From Usnea hakonensis (Eukaryota; Ascomycota; Lecanoromycetes; Lecanorales; Parmeliaceae), in NCBI GenBank assembly GCA_013423325.1, contig BLJB01000206.1:38169-102168 (forward strand): a stretch of 64,000 nt of DNA, given 5' to 3'. The translations under genes were made by a program, and so were the position numbers. Shown here piece after piece: positions 1-11,493 of the stretch. Within the stretch, counting starts at the first letter, position 1. Each line of letters opens with the position of its first letter. The notes below the pieces were generated by a model. The model made no database searches and was not told the DNA's origin. It saw only the letters and a list, made by a program, of their open reading frames with translations.

Positions 1-54
1 GTTCAAGACGGGATCATGACCTGGATAAATCAATGCCCTGAGTAGCTTCGGGTT

Positions 55-447
55 TCATTTGAGATGCCTAATTTTAAGCTGATGCCCAGTACCCATTGCT
101 CCTTCCAATGGATATCGTGCACCGCGCTTTAATCCGCTTTCCTCCAAAAAAGAAGCTGCGCGACAAGAATCCTTGGGGACAGAGAATGCGAGACCTTGAC
201 CCTGCTCTCGGATTGGCGAAGGCTCCTCAAAAGCACACACCAGACTCAAATCGTGTCCTATGGACGTCCGTCGTGCGTCAGATCTTGTAGAGACATCCCA
301 TTGGACCCAAAAAACCTCTTCGAAGTTCGACACTGCCCTCAAGGTCTGCCAGTCCGCCCGACAAATCGTTGTCTCACACATGGATAGACCCACTGTGAAA
401 TATGCCACCCTTGCAAAAGAGGTCAGGTCTATCATTTCTGGGGACAT
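55..447 (-). pseudogene. possible C-terminal relic of a HET-domain protein
   Basis: This is a 130-codon open stretch on the minus strand with no clear partner exons. About one third of the way in it carries FEEVFWVQWD followed by RRTSIG. That resembles the tail shared by many HET-domain proteins, and the HET protein later in this window ends with VMWVEW then HRKAIG. The rest of the reading frame is not recognisable and no HET core (ALSYVWG-type motif) is present nearby. I read it as a decayed gene end, not a working gene. It could equally be a chance open frame, because the similarity covers only about 20 residues. Confidence 0.25.
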
Positions 448-851
448 CGTTGCCCACGGCTCCAGACGATAATGGTCTTCCTTCCCCCATCGCCACCATT
501 ATGTGAGCCAAAGAAAAGTACGCTCCTCGAGCTTATGTGCTTCCAACCCATAGACATTAAAGTCAACAACAGGCCCAACCCCAAAACCTAAAAAATCGTG
601 ATGCCTATCCAATCAAGATTTTCACCATTCAAAGACTCGCGACATGACAACCTTGCGCGACTGATCGAATTCCCTCAACTGAAATCATTTCAAACAATCA
701 GATACGATACGGTTCCGAGCTCGCAGATCTCCTTAGGCTGTAGATGAGTACATTTATAGAGTTCCAAATGCAGTCTCATCTACCCACCAGAGCGGAAGGC
801 GTTTATTTCAAGACAAATTAAACGCACCCCCCCCCCCAAACCCCAAACCCC

Positions 852-884
<33 letters not shown>

Positions 885-1444
885 AAAGAAAAACACCTCG
901 CCCCACCCAAAACACAACATTCAAAGTAAAACGTTAGCCTTCGTACTCGTAACCCGAGTGCTCGGCATTTAGCCCCTCCTTCCAAAACCCGGGGGGGGGG
1001 ACGCTAGTCCCGATCTGGGTCGGGAGTCTGCGGCTTTTGTGGGATGGGATGGGATTGGGTTCCTACGATGGCTTTAGGGCTTTGGAATGGAGTGAGGAAT
1101 AGAGTAGGAGATATGATTGGGTAGTTTGTGGTAGTGGTGGGGAGTGGTGGGTGTGTGAGAAGGGGGGTATATATATATATATAAGATGGCGTAGATCGGG
1201 AGGGAGGGAGGGAGGGAGCACGAGACAAAAAATCATTTTTTATGAAGTGGGGATTTCTTGATTGTTCTCTCTGAGATATACAACAAGGCAAGGTAAGGTA
1301 AGGTTCGGTGGGCCATTTCCCAGCTCCATTAACGTCCCATACAATCCCAACTTCTATTATCTGCAATTGAGAAGAGGAAAGAACAGAAAAGAAAAGGACA
1401 GAAAAGGACAGAAAAGAAAAGAAAAGAAAAAGAAAAAGAAAACC
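448..1444. other. intergenic, low-complexity rich
   Basis: No gene is seen. The stretch holds C homopolymers at 827-837 and 853-882, a G run at 991-1000, a TA microsatellite near 1168-1183, a GGGA repeat near 1197-1217 and an A/G-rich tract just before the dehydrogenase start at 1445. The pyrimidine/purine-rich DNA upstream of 1445 is the likely promoter and 5' leader. Confidence 0.6.
853..882. repeat. poly-C homopolymer tract
   Basis: Thirty consecutive C residues are seen directly, preceded by a second run of eleven C at 827-837 in a C/A-only context. Such tracts can form i-motif or G-quadruplex structures and are also frequent assembly and polymerase-slippage sites, so the exact length is uncertain. 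Confidence 0.9.
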
Positions 1445-2692
1445 ATGCCCGGCCTCTCCGAAATCTATCAATTCCTGCACGGCCAAATCCTCGAGATGCC
1501 GGCTGTGCCCACAGCCAGCTTCGCAGGGCGCACGGTTATAATCACGGGTGCGAACACGGGTCTTGGGTTGGAGGCTGCGAAGCATTAGTATGAATTTTTC
1601 CTCCTGATTTTGTCTTCTTTTATTGGATGGCGGACGCGCCGTGGCTGACAGAGGATGATGACGCGACAGTGTCCGTCTCAACGTGGACCATCTCATCCTA
1701 GGATGCCGGGACATAGCCAAAGGGGAGAAAGCGAAGCGCGCGGTCCTCGCGTCCGCTCCCAGTAGTGGCTCATCGACGTCTCCGAACATCGAGGTGTGGT
1801 CCGTAGACATGGCGGATTACACGTCCGTACTGGCGTTTGGCCATCGCGCCTGCAGTACCCTGACGCGACTTGACGCCGTGGTGTTGAATGCCGGGGTCGA
1901 GCTTACCGAGTTCGAGCTCGCAGAAGGGATCGAGCGTACTCTTACCATCAATGTGGTGTCCACTTTCTTGCTGGCGCAATTGGTGTTGCCGAGATTGGGG
2001 GAGACTGGTCGTGAGTGGGGGATAGACACACATCTGACGTTTGTCGGCTCGATGATTCATATTTTTGCAAAGACGAAACAGCTGTGCGGTGCCAAGAGCG
2101 GAGATATCTTGAGGACGCTTAGCGATCCTGCGGAGGCGGATATGGCGGATCGGTATTTTCTCAGCAAATTGTTGGTTCTGTTGGGAGTCCGGGATCTGGC
2201 GGCGAAGATGGACATCTCGACAGAAGGAAAGAAAGCCCAGGTAGTGATAAATTGCGTGAACCCGGTGAGTAATTTTGGAAACCATCTCCTCCTTGAGACC
2301 AAATCTTGGGTCCCGAAACACGTTGTGGGGATAGAAGAGCGCCTTCGCTTCTGAGGCATCCATAAATCAGAGCCAAGAATGGACAAGTGACGCTGACTTC
2401 GACTGCTACGCAGGGATGGTGCAAAACCGAACTGTTCCGCCATGAGAAGTTGGGACTCGCGGTCAGATTTCAACTCTGGTTGATAGGCAGGACTGGCGAA
2501 CAAGGAAGTCGAACACTCGTACACGCTTCAACGGCCGGCCAGGCAACAAATGGAAAATATATGAGCGAGTGTCAGGTCAAGCCTGAATCACAATTTGTTA
2601 GGAGCGAAGCTGGTCGCGACGTCCAGGAAAAATTTGCTAGGGAATTACAAAGGGCAGTGGAACATATCCAGCAAGGGAGAACGCAGCTTTGA
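1445..2692 (+). CDS. short-chain dehydrogenase/reductase
   Basis: NAD(P)-dependent oxidoreductase of the SDR superfamily, closest in layout to fungal retinol-dehydrogenase-like SDRs; the substrate is unknown. Three exons are inferred: 1445-1587, 1670-2264 and 2414-2692, giving about 338 aa. The cofactor motif TGANTGLGLE lies near residues 38-47, followed by LGCRD (strand 2), DAVVLNAG (the NNAG-like motif) and a YFLSKLL segment holding the catalytic Tyr-X-X-X-Lys. CVNPGWCKTEL spans the last splice junction, as in family members. The start is the first ATG of the frame that leaves the Rossmann motif intact. It converges on a Zn2Cys6 regulator 75 bp away, which suggests but does not prove local regulation. 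The catalytic chemistry is confident; the pathway is not. Confidence 0.9.
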
Positions 2693-2767
2693 CCTGACCT
2701 GTCAGTATTAGGATGGTTGCGAGAGGAGACGAGTGAAGTTCTAAGTTAGCTTATAGACTGTAGCATA

Positions 2768-5262
2768 TCAATTTCCAAATGACATGTCTAGCATGTCTTG
2801 CTCATTATAGTCACCAACGTCCTGCATAAAGAGTCCCCAATTGATCCAGGACATGTATTCCGGCTCGTCCACCCAGGTCTCAGGCACTGAATTATCCATG
2901 TCTATTGGTAGTAGCGGCGGTTTTGATTGACTAGTCACACTCAGAGGCTCTGGGTTTGGATTCGATCGGGCGAGTCCATTGTGAGGACCCATGTCATCAG
3001 CAGGCCAAGTCCACCGATTATCTTGGAACTGGTTCTCCCCTTCATTGAGCCCACCAGAGCTCAAACTCCCATTCAAAGACACTCCTCGTGAACAAACAGA
3101 AGTAGGCATGCTACTGAACGCTGATGATCTGAGAGAACCATCTCTGGTAGCTCGTGCCTTTTGCATTATTTTCTCAACTGATCTCCAGAGAACATCATCA
3201 ATAACCAATTCAGCGAATTTCGGAAAAGCTTCTTCGGCAGCTTTCCAAGCTCTGTCAATCAGCGGCCCACTGCCCGACCCACACAATTCGACGAGGATAA
3301 TTGCTAAAACATACCACTTGACCCAACCATACCAGCTCCAAGCAGCAAAGGTTGGGTCAGTGAACTTTCGAAGCGAACGCTCGACAACATCAGTGGCCAC
3401 TTCTAAAACATTGAATCCGTCGGCCGGGGGAGGACCAGCACTGAAAAGCCTGTGCATTGGACGCCGTACGAGCAGTTTCTTTGATACAACCATGTCTTGC
3501 CCAACGGTTTTCATGAACCTTTGCAAGGGCTGCGTCGTATCACAATACCGTAGGTATTTTTCGTTCAGGTTCTTCTCCCAATCTCGAACTATTTGGTATC
3601 TTTTGGACCATTCTTGCCTTATCTTCAATGGTTGGCCTTCGCAGTCCGTGGGAACGTGAGTAAGCTTTCTCCAACATATTAAAGCTTCATGCGTCATAGA
3701 GCTGAAGGACATATTTGTGAGACCCGATTTCTCAACGAAAGCGGATTTATCTGAAGCTGGAGAAATCGTGGAATCGTCAATGTTGAGAGGTGGACGACCA
3801 AGCATGCCATTACTAGCAATCACGCAATGAGATCCACCGTCGAACGCTGCCTGCATGTCAAGCATCCCAATTGAGTACCAGAGTCGCCGGCGCATCTCCA
3901 TTTGGAAAGGGGTCCGGGATCGGCTTTCATCGGTATCCAGTCCGAGGGACTGTCCAATGCGAACAGCACTTGCAATTAGAGTCCAGATCTTTTTATAGCC
4001 ATCGCAAGTGCGGCGCCCGGCCTGAGTATTCCAGCGTCAGCTGTGACTGCTTCACTTGAATTATGACAGAAGATGAGAGACGGCAAATTAGTGTCGCAAG
4101 GTCACTCACCAGATATATCACGAAGGCTTGAAGGACGGTAACATCTGAAGTAGTAAGTAATTTCGCTCGAGAGAGCATCACTTCGGTTGCCAGACGAAGT
4201 TTGTTTATGACTTTGTCCTTCTCCTCCACGAATATTGCCCGACATTCAGCCTCACTTAGTGTACATGCAGCAGTGAAGCACACGGCAAACTTGAGCGCTT
4301 CGTAGGTAGGCCCTGGCAAGGGCTCTGAAATTACTGGTCCATCGGCAAGCAACAGACTGCGGAGTAATGGCACGTGGCTTACTTTGAGGACAGAGTCCAC
4401 ACGGTAGACGTAGATATCCAGAAGTGCGACGAGAATCGGCGTTGAGGGCGCCTCAAGTAGAGCCGGATTGACCATACATGGAGAGGTGCCAAATAGAATC
4501 AAGTCAAAGTCTTGTGAAGACGAGCCATTAGTGGCGCTTGGTAAAGCACCGTGGTATGGACTGTCGGGCTCGCCGTCCGTGAACTCTTCGAGCGTTTCAC
4601 GAATACCGGCGACCTAGAGGCAATGTCAACGAAAACCTCTCGCATTGGACAGTATTGTCCCTAGATTATGATTGGAACCCACCTGATCACTAATTTTAGC
4701 CCAGAAGGAATCATTGATCCTCTCGTTGTCTGCTCCTTGGTCATTTTCGGAGGGAGGTGTGTTTGCCTGCAAATCGTTCAGCTGCAAGCGATACTCATGA
4801 AGATTCTAGGTGACCTGCGTTCTGCTCGATTCGTTTCAATTGTACTGCTCGAGAATCCCCGCTAGACTGTAGCTCTGTAAGAATGTTTTCTAAATTGGTG
4901 ACACGATCTTTCAAATCAGCGTCTTTGGCGACGTCATTTCCGGCGCGTCCCCTGCGCAAATCTCAGTCAATTGTCCTTCATGAAGGCACGGAATCGAATT
5001 AAAAGGTACGTTGAAGGAGTAAGCTGGGGCTCAATAGAATACTCCATGTCTGAGAAGATATCTCGCAGCTTTTGAAAAAATGCGGATTAGGGGCTACAAA
5101 CCTCGGCAGACGGTGGCGGCGGACAAGGGTGCACTCCAAGTCTGAGCGTTGACAAGAGCCGCAGGGATGGTTTTTGTCGCATCGTGTTTTGCGTTGACGG
5201 CATTGCTTACAGCTAAGCGTGACCTTTGGCTTCTCGGAAGAAGCAGTCTTGGTGTTTTGCAT
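2768..5262 (-). CDS. Zn2Cys6 fungal transcription factor
   Basis: Nuclear DNA-binding regulator. Exon 1 (about 5106-5262) encodes the binuclear cluster CKQCRQRKTRCDKNHPCGSC followed by the sixth Cys. A leucine-rich stretch typical of the dimerising coiled coil follows (about 4850-4950), then a Fungal_trans-type middle region containing MRRRLWYSIGMLD (about 3860-3900) and an acidic C-terminus. Introns are seen near 4952-5105, 4616-4672 and 4030-4110. Between the coiled coil and the middle region, at about 4800-4815, the frame breaks by one base. It can be rescued only by a weak 52-nt intron (donor GTACAA, acceptor ATGAG), so the gene may be frameshifted. It converges on the SDR gene. Targets cannot be read from sequence. 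Confidence 0.85.
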
Positions 5263-6168
5263 CAGAATTTCTCGAGTTTCATGCCTCAGGTAGTGTCGAA
5301 TGCTGACGTGTAAGATGTTGGCGTAATGACTTCAAGATCTTCTGTTCCGGAAGATCCTTGACCCCCGAAATTTAAACGCCCCTAAGACTCACTAGTGTGT
5401 TCCGTAAAATCCCTTGAATTAAGCGCAATGGAAGCCCGGTTTCGGCCGCAGCCCACCCAACAATGACTTCACACTGATAGTGGTGGTGGTGGTGGTGGAG
5501 GCGGCAATTCTTCCAAAGTAGTCAACGTGCTCAATCCTACCGTCCCAATCCACATAAAATCGGGCGAAGGATATGCTAGAATTGCACGATCAACATGATT
5601 TTCTTCCCGCCCGACTTCTCCGACAAATGCGATTATGCTGCTGCAATACAATGCTCGGGCGAACCCAGGCTACCCAACGGAGATCCGGATCCTTAGCAAC
5701 ACTGAATTTGTACGAGCCTGCAGACCTCAGTAGAGGTCTTCGTTTTAAGCCACTCAACTACACTGCCGAGTATTTTTGGTTAGCTGGAAGAATGATGGAC
5801 GGTATGCACCAAGTCTGCCATTCGATCTCGAGCTTCAATGCTCTGCTCTGCAGGGGCACTTGTGTCAGTATCTGCCAAGTAGTATTTGTATTGGATTCGT
5901 CGATTGTTACAACCCGACAAGCATTTCACTAGGATGGCTTGCCATCTCTGTAATGCAACTCTTACTTCGATTCAGCCCAGACAAGCAGCAACATCGAGAA
6001 GAGGGGGAATGGGAATTACCGAGGTACCACATCGCAGACAGGAATCTGAACTTCTTTTACTGTGGGCTAGGACTTTGTTTTACCACTCACATGTTCGAGT
6101 CTATCAGCTACTCCATCGGCAAAGGCAAAAGTGTGTAGCTCCGCGTCCTTTTGCATTCATGACCATTT
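5263..6168. other. intergenic, no convincing gene
   Basis: Several overlapping open frames of 60-120 codons occur on both strands, the longest around 5573-6138 (+), but none carries a recognisable motif or clean splice partners. A GGT trinucleotide run lies near 5481-5500. The right part holds the 3' region of the kinase gene. No function is assigned. Confidence 0.5.
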
Positions 6169-7263
6169 CTATTGTGTAGCCTGCATGTATTTAAGAATTG
6201 TCCAATCAAACACATTGTCGTATTTGAAGCCCTCGCGTGCGAAGAGATCACGAAAGTTTTTGCGCAAATAGGAATATTTTGGTTTTTCGTCAAATCCAAG
6301 GGGTCGGATATGGTTGAAATAAGCCACGAACTCCCGAGGAAGACCCTCGCACAGTGCTTCCACGCTGATCGTCTTCTTCTTCTCCATAATAAGCTCCTCT
6401 TTTTGCTCTTTATTCGGGGCTTTGAGGCCTTGCCAGGGAAGAGAGGGCCGGAGCAAGTAGAGAAGCATATATCCTAGAGACTCCAAATCATCACAACGAT
6501 TTTGCGCTTGTATAGTGATCAGTCTATGAATTGGAGTTGCTCGAGATGTTGCACTTACCAACGCCTAAATGACCATTGACACTAGCAAAGTACGCCGTGC
6601 CAATCAATTTTGGACGTAGGGGGCGAACCGCATTGATATTCGATGATGAGTCTCTGCGTTCCGTTGCGAGACCTAAGTCGGTCACATAGACCACGTTTCC
6701 CTGCCTTCCCATGCCCATTAAGCAGTTTTCCGGCTTGATGTCTCGATGGATGATATCATGAGAATGGATATACTCGAGCCGACAGATGAGCTGGTCCGCG
6801 AGCATCAAGACTGTTTTGAGGGAAAATTTGCGACTGCAGTAGTTAAAAAGATCCTCTAGACTCGGTCCCAGCAAATCAAAAACCATGGCATTATACTCGC
6901 ACTCGGTCATGTACAGGTGAACTCGTGGAATTCCGGCACCACCAGAAAGCGATTGGTAGACCTCAGCTTCAGTTTCGAGAAAAGAGGGATAGGTGTTGAT
7001 GTGTTCGAGTTTGATGGCAACATCCTCACCGGAGTCGACGTTGGTTCCTTGGATGGTGAGCAAGTTGCACGGGACAGTGACCAGACGCGTCTGTTAGTAC
7101 CTACCTATGTACACATCGCCAAAGGTACCGCCACCGATCCTCCTTTGCAGCCGATATTTACCACCCACGCGTAAATCCTGATTGAGGAGTGATCAGTATA
7201 GACTTCTTTAGGTCAGAGGTGGAGAAGAGGACGGATGCAAAGTTTACTTACCAAGTTTGCCAT
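6169..7263 (-). CDS. divergent casein kinase I family Ser/Thr kinase
   Basis: Protein kinase of the CK1 group. Four exons are inferred: ATG at 7263 with a 4-codon first exon; a second (about 7115-7175) carrying the glycine loop RIGGGTFGDVYIG; a third to about 6555; and a last ending at 6169. VAIKLEH gives the ATP lysine, HRDIKPEN the catalytic loop, and DDLESLGYMLLYLLRPSLPW the CK1-specific signature. The usual DFG is DLG here (VTDLGLA), and GTAYFASVNGHLG replaces the common GTARYASINTHLG. The protein stops soon after the kinase domain (about 300 aa), without the long C-terminal tail or terminal Cys pair of membrane-bound fungal CK1s. It is probably a paralogue, not the essential housekeeping CK1; targets are unknown. 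Confidence 0.88.
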
Positions 7264-8272
7264 ACCTTTCAGCTATGAGAGTTGACACTCAGCAGCTGTA
7301 TTCATATCAAAAGCTCATGCCCTGATATTGGCAAAGCAGAGACCACTTACGAGTAGCGTACAGATAAATATAGATATACAACAGCCACTGATTTTGAATG
7401 ACTAAGCAGAAAAATGTAAAGTAAGGTAAGCTTAAAGTAGATGGACTCTAGCGTGGCTGCACGTGGCCGAGGGGCGCGCGCTTATATAGGAGACAGGACA
7501 GTGACACGAAGCTTTTCCAAAGAGCAGCCGGGGAGCTTTACAACTAAAAGCTCTTACATTTGCTGCCATCTCAGAGGCTATACAGGGCGTAGCATACAGT
7601 GAATCGGGACGAGGCCACAGGAAACCAAGGACATCCAGCCTCCCCGCGACGATGAAGTTTGTCTGCAAGCCAGTCAGAAATCCCGCTAATCAAACTTTTT
7701 TCGGCAGATCACGATGTTCAATAGTTACTGTGAAGCTACTGTGCCGTGAAGAGCAATTTCGTCGGAGTACCTCCATTTGCCTTACTCAAACCCCTCAATC
7801 CCTGTGCTTTTGCGCTAAATGCTTTAACTAGGTATTTTCTACTCAAAAACGCATAAAGAAACCCTGTTGGCTACGAAAATTCTGGTAGCCATGTAAAAGG
7901 CAGCGCGGGTCGTTCTATGATAACTCGATCCGCGCTCTGTCGGAGAATATGAGCCCCACTTGATACTCCACGTACGCCCGTGCTGTCTGTAGCAGCTTTG
8001 AGTTTCAAGTGTCGCGCGTTTCAGCAAGATGTGGGAAGCGTATCGGATGTCGCATCAACGCTATGAATGACCTGCGGTCATGGCACTATTCCTCTCATTC
8101 GTCGATTTAGCAACCACTAATCTTAAATCTGTAGAGTACATGCGACTTTTGAAAAATATCATACGCAACGCAACCATTGTACCTTGCTTTTGGCGATCCA
8201 TCTGCGATTCATCGTTTCTGAATGCCAATAAATGTATGATAAAGGCGGGTTGCCCGTCATCATGCTAATAAT
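7264..8272. other. intergenic between divergent kinase and carboxypeptidase genes
   Basis: About 1 kb separates two genes transcribed away from each other, so it should contain both promoters. Small open frames (7432-7668 and 7839-8027, minus) lack motifs and codon-pattern support. No repeat or RNA gene was recognised. Confidence 0.5.
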
Positions 8273-10473
8273 ATGTTCAAGTTCATCGATTCGATGTTTT
8301 CCGTACCTACCGTTCTTTTCTGGTCTTTGCTGACAGCTGAATATGCCCTTTCGCAATTTCTCTCCCCACCTGCTTCCTTGACAAGTGCAGATACGAACTC
8401 TGGTTACGCTGTCCGCTACAAAGAAGTTCCACCGGGGACCTGTGAGCAAAGAGGGGATATAAAGAGTATAAGTGGCTATGTCGATGTGTCTGCCGACCAG
8501 CATATCTTTTTCTGGTTTTTTGAAGCAAGAAATCAAGATCCGACCACGGCACCCTTGACCACCTGGATCAATGGGGGACCTGGCACCAGCTCGATGGTAG
8601 GGCTGTTCCAGGAAATGGGACCCTGTTCAATCGATGCAAATGGGGAAGTCATTGACAACCCTTACTCTTGGACAAACGCCAGCAACCTACTATTCATCGA
8701 TCAGCCCGTGCAGACTGGGTTTTCATACTCGAGAACAACACCCGGATATGTCAACCCGGCTAATGGATACATCGTAGATTCGCCAAATGGCGTCTGCCCT
8801 TCACAAGGAGTCACAGACGGCACGTGCGGGACCTACTCGGACTCGAGCGACTTGGATGAGATTCCCGTCTCGACCTCCGCGGCAGCATCGGCCTTCTATG
8901 CGACCTTACAAGGATTCATGAGCGTTTTCCCGAACTACGCGAGGGAGGAATTCCATTTCGCTACCGGTCAGTGGTCCAATCTTGCATTAGCATGAGATAC
9001 TGATATTTCCTGCATAAAGAGAGTTATGGAGGGCACTACGGTCCTGTTTTTGCTTCGTATATTGAGGCCCAGAACGCCAAACAAGCAGCCGGTACGACAA
9101 ATATCAGTCTCAAGACGCTGACTATTGTAAACGGATGGATGAATCCTATCGTTCAGGTATGATATGGCGATTCGTCTAGACAACACTACTCGGGGCTAAT
9201 ATGAAGGGACCAGTACGCCGCATACTATAACTTTACGGTAGCTGTCGTCCTCTCCATGACCACCATCCCACTAAGCCTGAACGTTGTAGGTGGATCCCGG
9301 AAACACATATGATTACAAGCCATACAACGATTCCGCGGCTTCGGAGCTACACTCTCTTGTATACGGGTCTGGCGGATGCGTTGACAAGCTGGAACATTGT
9401 GTTGCAACTGGAACAAATTCTGATTGTTCGGCCGCCGACAACTACTGTCTTCAAGTCGAGAACTTTTTCGACACGATCACGGGTCGAGATGAGGATGACA
9501 TAAGAGAACTCGAACCAGATCCGTGAGTCGCATTTGATTTTGAGAAAACAGTTCCTGACCTGCGTGCAGGTATCCTCCGGAGTATTACGTCCGCTATTTA
9601 AATACTCCAGCAGTACAAGCCGCAATAGGTGCCTATGTAAATTATACGGAACAATCATTGGCTGTGGCATACAATTTCAACACCACAGGCGATGATGGCA
9701 GAATAGATGGTACTACGACAGACATTCAGACACTTGTGGAACAGGGTGTTGCAGTAAGTACGATACTGAGAAGTATTACAGCTATAGCTCACTCCAGACC
9801 AGGTCACTATGCTCTACGGCGATGCCGACTACAACAGTCCGTCCCTTTCGTCTGGACTATGAACTATGACTGAATAAGGCTTACACGGTGAATAGGTAAC
9901 TGGCTCGGCGGCGAAGCCGTCTACAACTCCATCCTAATCCCCGGCTCCTCGGCCCCCGGCTACGTCAACATCTCCACCTCCGACTCCATCGTCCATGGCC
10001 AGGCCAAACAAAGTGGCCTCTTCACCTTCGCCCGCATCTACGAATCCGGCCACGAAATCCCCTACTACCAGCCCTTGACAGCACTAACCCTCTTCGAGCG
10101 GGCCATCAACGGCTACGACATTGCCACCGGAGAGCAGCAGGTCAACCGAGCATACGTTACCGTCGGGCCTGCGAAGAGTACCTACCGAGAAGGCAACGCC
10201 ACTATGCAATTTGCGGTGGTGCAAGACGCGCAGTTGCAACTCGTCGATCTCGCTGATAATACCACTTTAGGGCGTCCAGATGACAGGGTTCTCTCAGCCT
10301 CGAATCCTGGAAGGAAGCTAGCTGCTGAGGATGGGAAGGCGGGTGCAGGGAAGCTGGTGTTGACGAATGCTTCCCCTTATGGCAATACTTTGGATGGGTT
10401 GAGGAAGTCTGGGAAGCTGGCGATACCCATTCATATGAGGAAGAGAGGACGAAAGGTGCGAAGAGGGACGTAA
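8273..10473 (+). CDS. secreted serine carboxypeptidase (S10 family)
   Basis: Secreted or vacuolar exopeptidase removing C-terminal residues. The N-terminus has a hydrophobic signal segment (VPTVLFWSLLTAEYALS). TTWINGGPGTSSM is the substrate-binding and oxyanion motif. The catalytic Ser lies in ESYGGHYGP, rebuilt across an intron at about 8970-9019. The catalytic Asp is in LYGDADYN and the His in ESGHEIPYYQP. There are about six introns, near 8970, 9157, 9239, 9523, 9754 and 9836. The residue after DYN is Ser instead of the Cys common in family members. After the catalytic His the protein runs on about 130 residues with a basic end (RKRGRKVRR), longer than carboxypeptidase Y. Met8 is an alternative start that also leaves a signal peptide. 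All three catalytic residues are intact. Confidence 0.92.
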
Positions 10474-11493
10474 GGTGGCTTGAGGGCGGTAAATTAATGA
10501 GACGAATGTGCATAGACTAGCAATATAGATTGATATCCACAACCTTCTCTGGGTGTCTCTGGTCGCTTGACTACTCAAGTCATTTGTGTATATGTGAGTA
10601 CAAAGACAGTGGCTCGTCAAGTAGGCAATGAACCAAAGTAGTTGGGTCTTCAGATATGTAGGCAGTGCTCACCACCTCGCTCCTGCCAATATCCCATAAT
10701 AACCCCCGTTTCTCAACCACAAATCACAACCCTCAATCCCCAGCAACGAATCGCCTGGAACACCTCACCTTGAACCCTAAATGAAAAAGCCATTCCGTGC
10801 TTCACATCCATACTTCACAGCCATACCTTACTCAACCAATCACGCATCTCAATCATGCAAATGCGAGTTGGAACATGGCGATTCCGCCGATGTTGGCATC
10901 CCAACCTTCTCTCACCAGTGGTCGCCTAGCTGTTCGAAAATGTATAATAAATACGACTGCTCCAGGAAAGCTTCTAGGGAATACAATTCATGCTTCCTCA
11001 ATACTCCATATCCATGTTACTTCCACATTCGCTCATTTCGACAATGTGCTGGTCCCAAACCCGCACTCCCTCCTCAGCCTTGCCGGACAAGCCGCAGGCA
11101 ATACATCAAGTACAGTATCCCCCTGTGGGCCAGTAAAATCATCCCCTACTTCAGGTCTCCGGCTGAGTGGTAAGGTACGTACCACTTTACGAAAGGCTAC
11201 AGTAAGGCGGTTTTTCAGGCTCCGACTGTTGGAATTCAGGCAACGGTGAGGAGGGAAGGTGCCAGCAAAGCATGACTAGCCGGACGAGGTATCGCTTTGT
11301 TTTAGGCTCCGGTATTAAAACAACTCCCCAGCTTCTCCTCGCTTTTCCTTTTATTTATATTGTGAGATTGATCTATTTGGCATTGTTTCGTGGTTCGTTT
11401 CAAAAAAAAAAAAAAATAGGTGCCAACCTCCTTGCGGGCTCATCTTTCGCACATCTTGCTTTTCGGAAAGATCTCAATTGGATTTTCTCCGGC
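10474..11493. other. intergenic / 5' region of the HET gene
   Basis: No gene is supported. Open frames at 10797-11249 lack motifs. An A run lies near 11401-11416, within the in-frame extension upstream of the preferred HET start at 11494; that extension looks like 5' leader, being hydrophobic and unlike other HET N-termini. Confidence 0.5.

Noticed and set aside
5573..6138. Overlapping plus-strand frames between regulator and kinase
   Set aside because: Three frames are open at once over the same bases, typical of chance, and none has a motif.
11272..11493. N-terminal extension of the HET protein from ATG 11272
   Set aside because: The extra 74 residues are hydrophobic, cross an A homopolymer and do not resemble HET N-termini; the ATG at 11494 is preferred.
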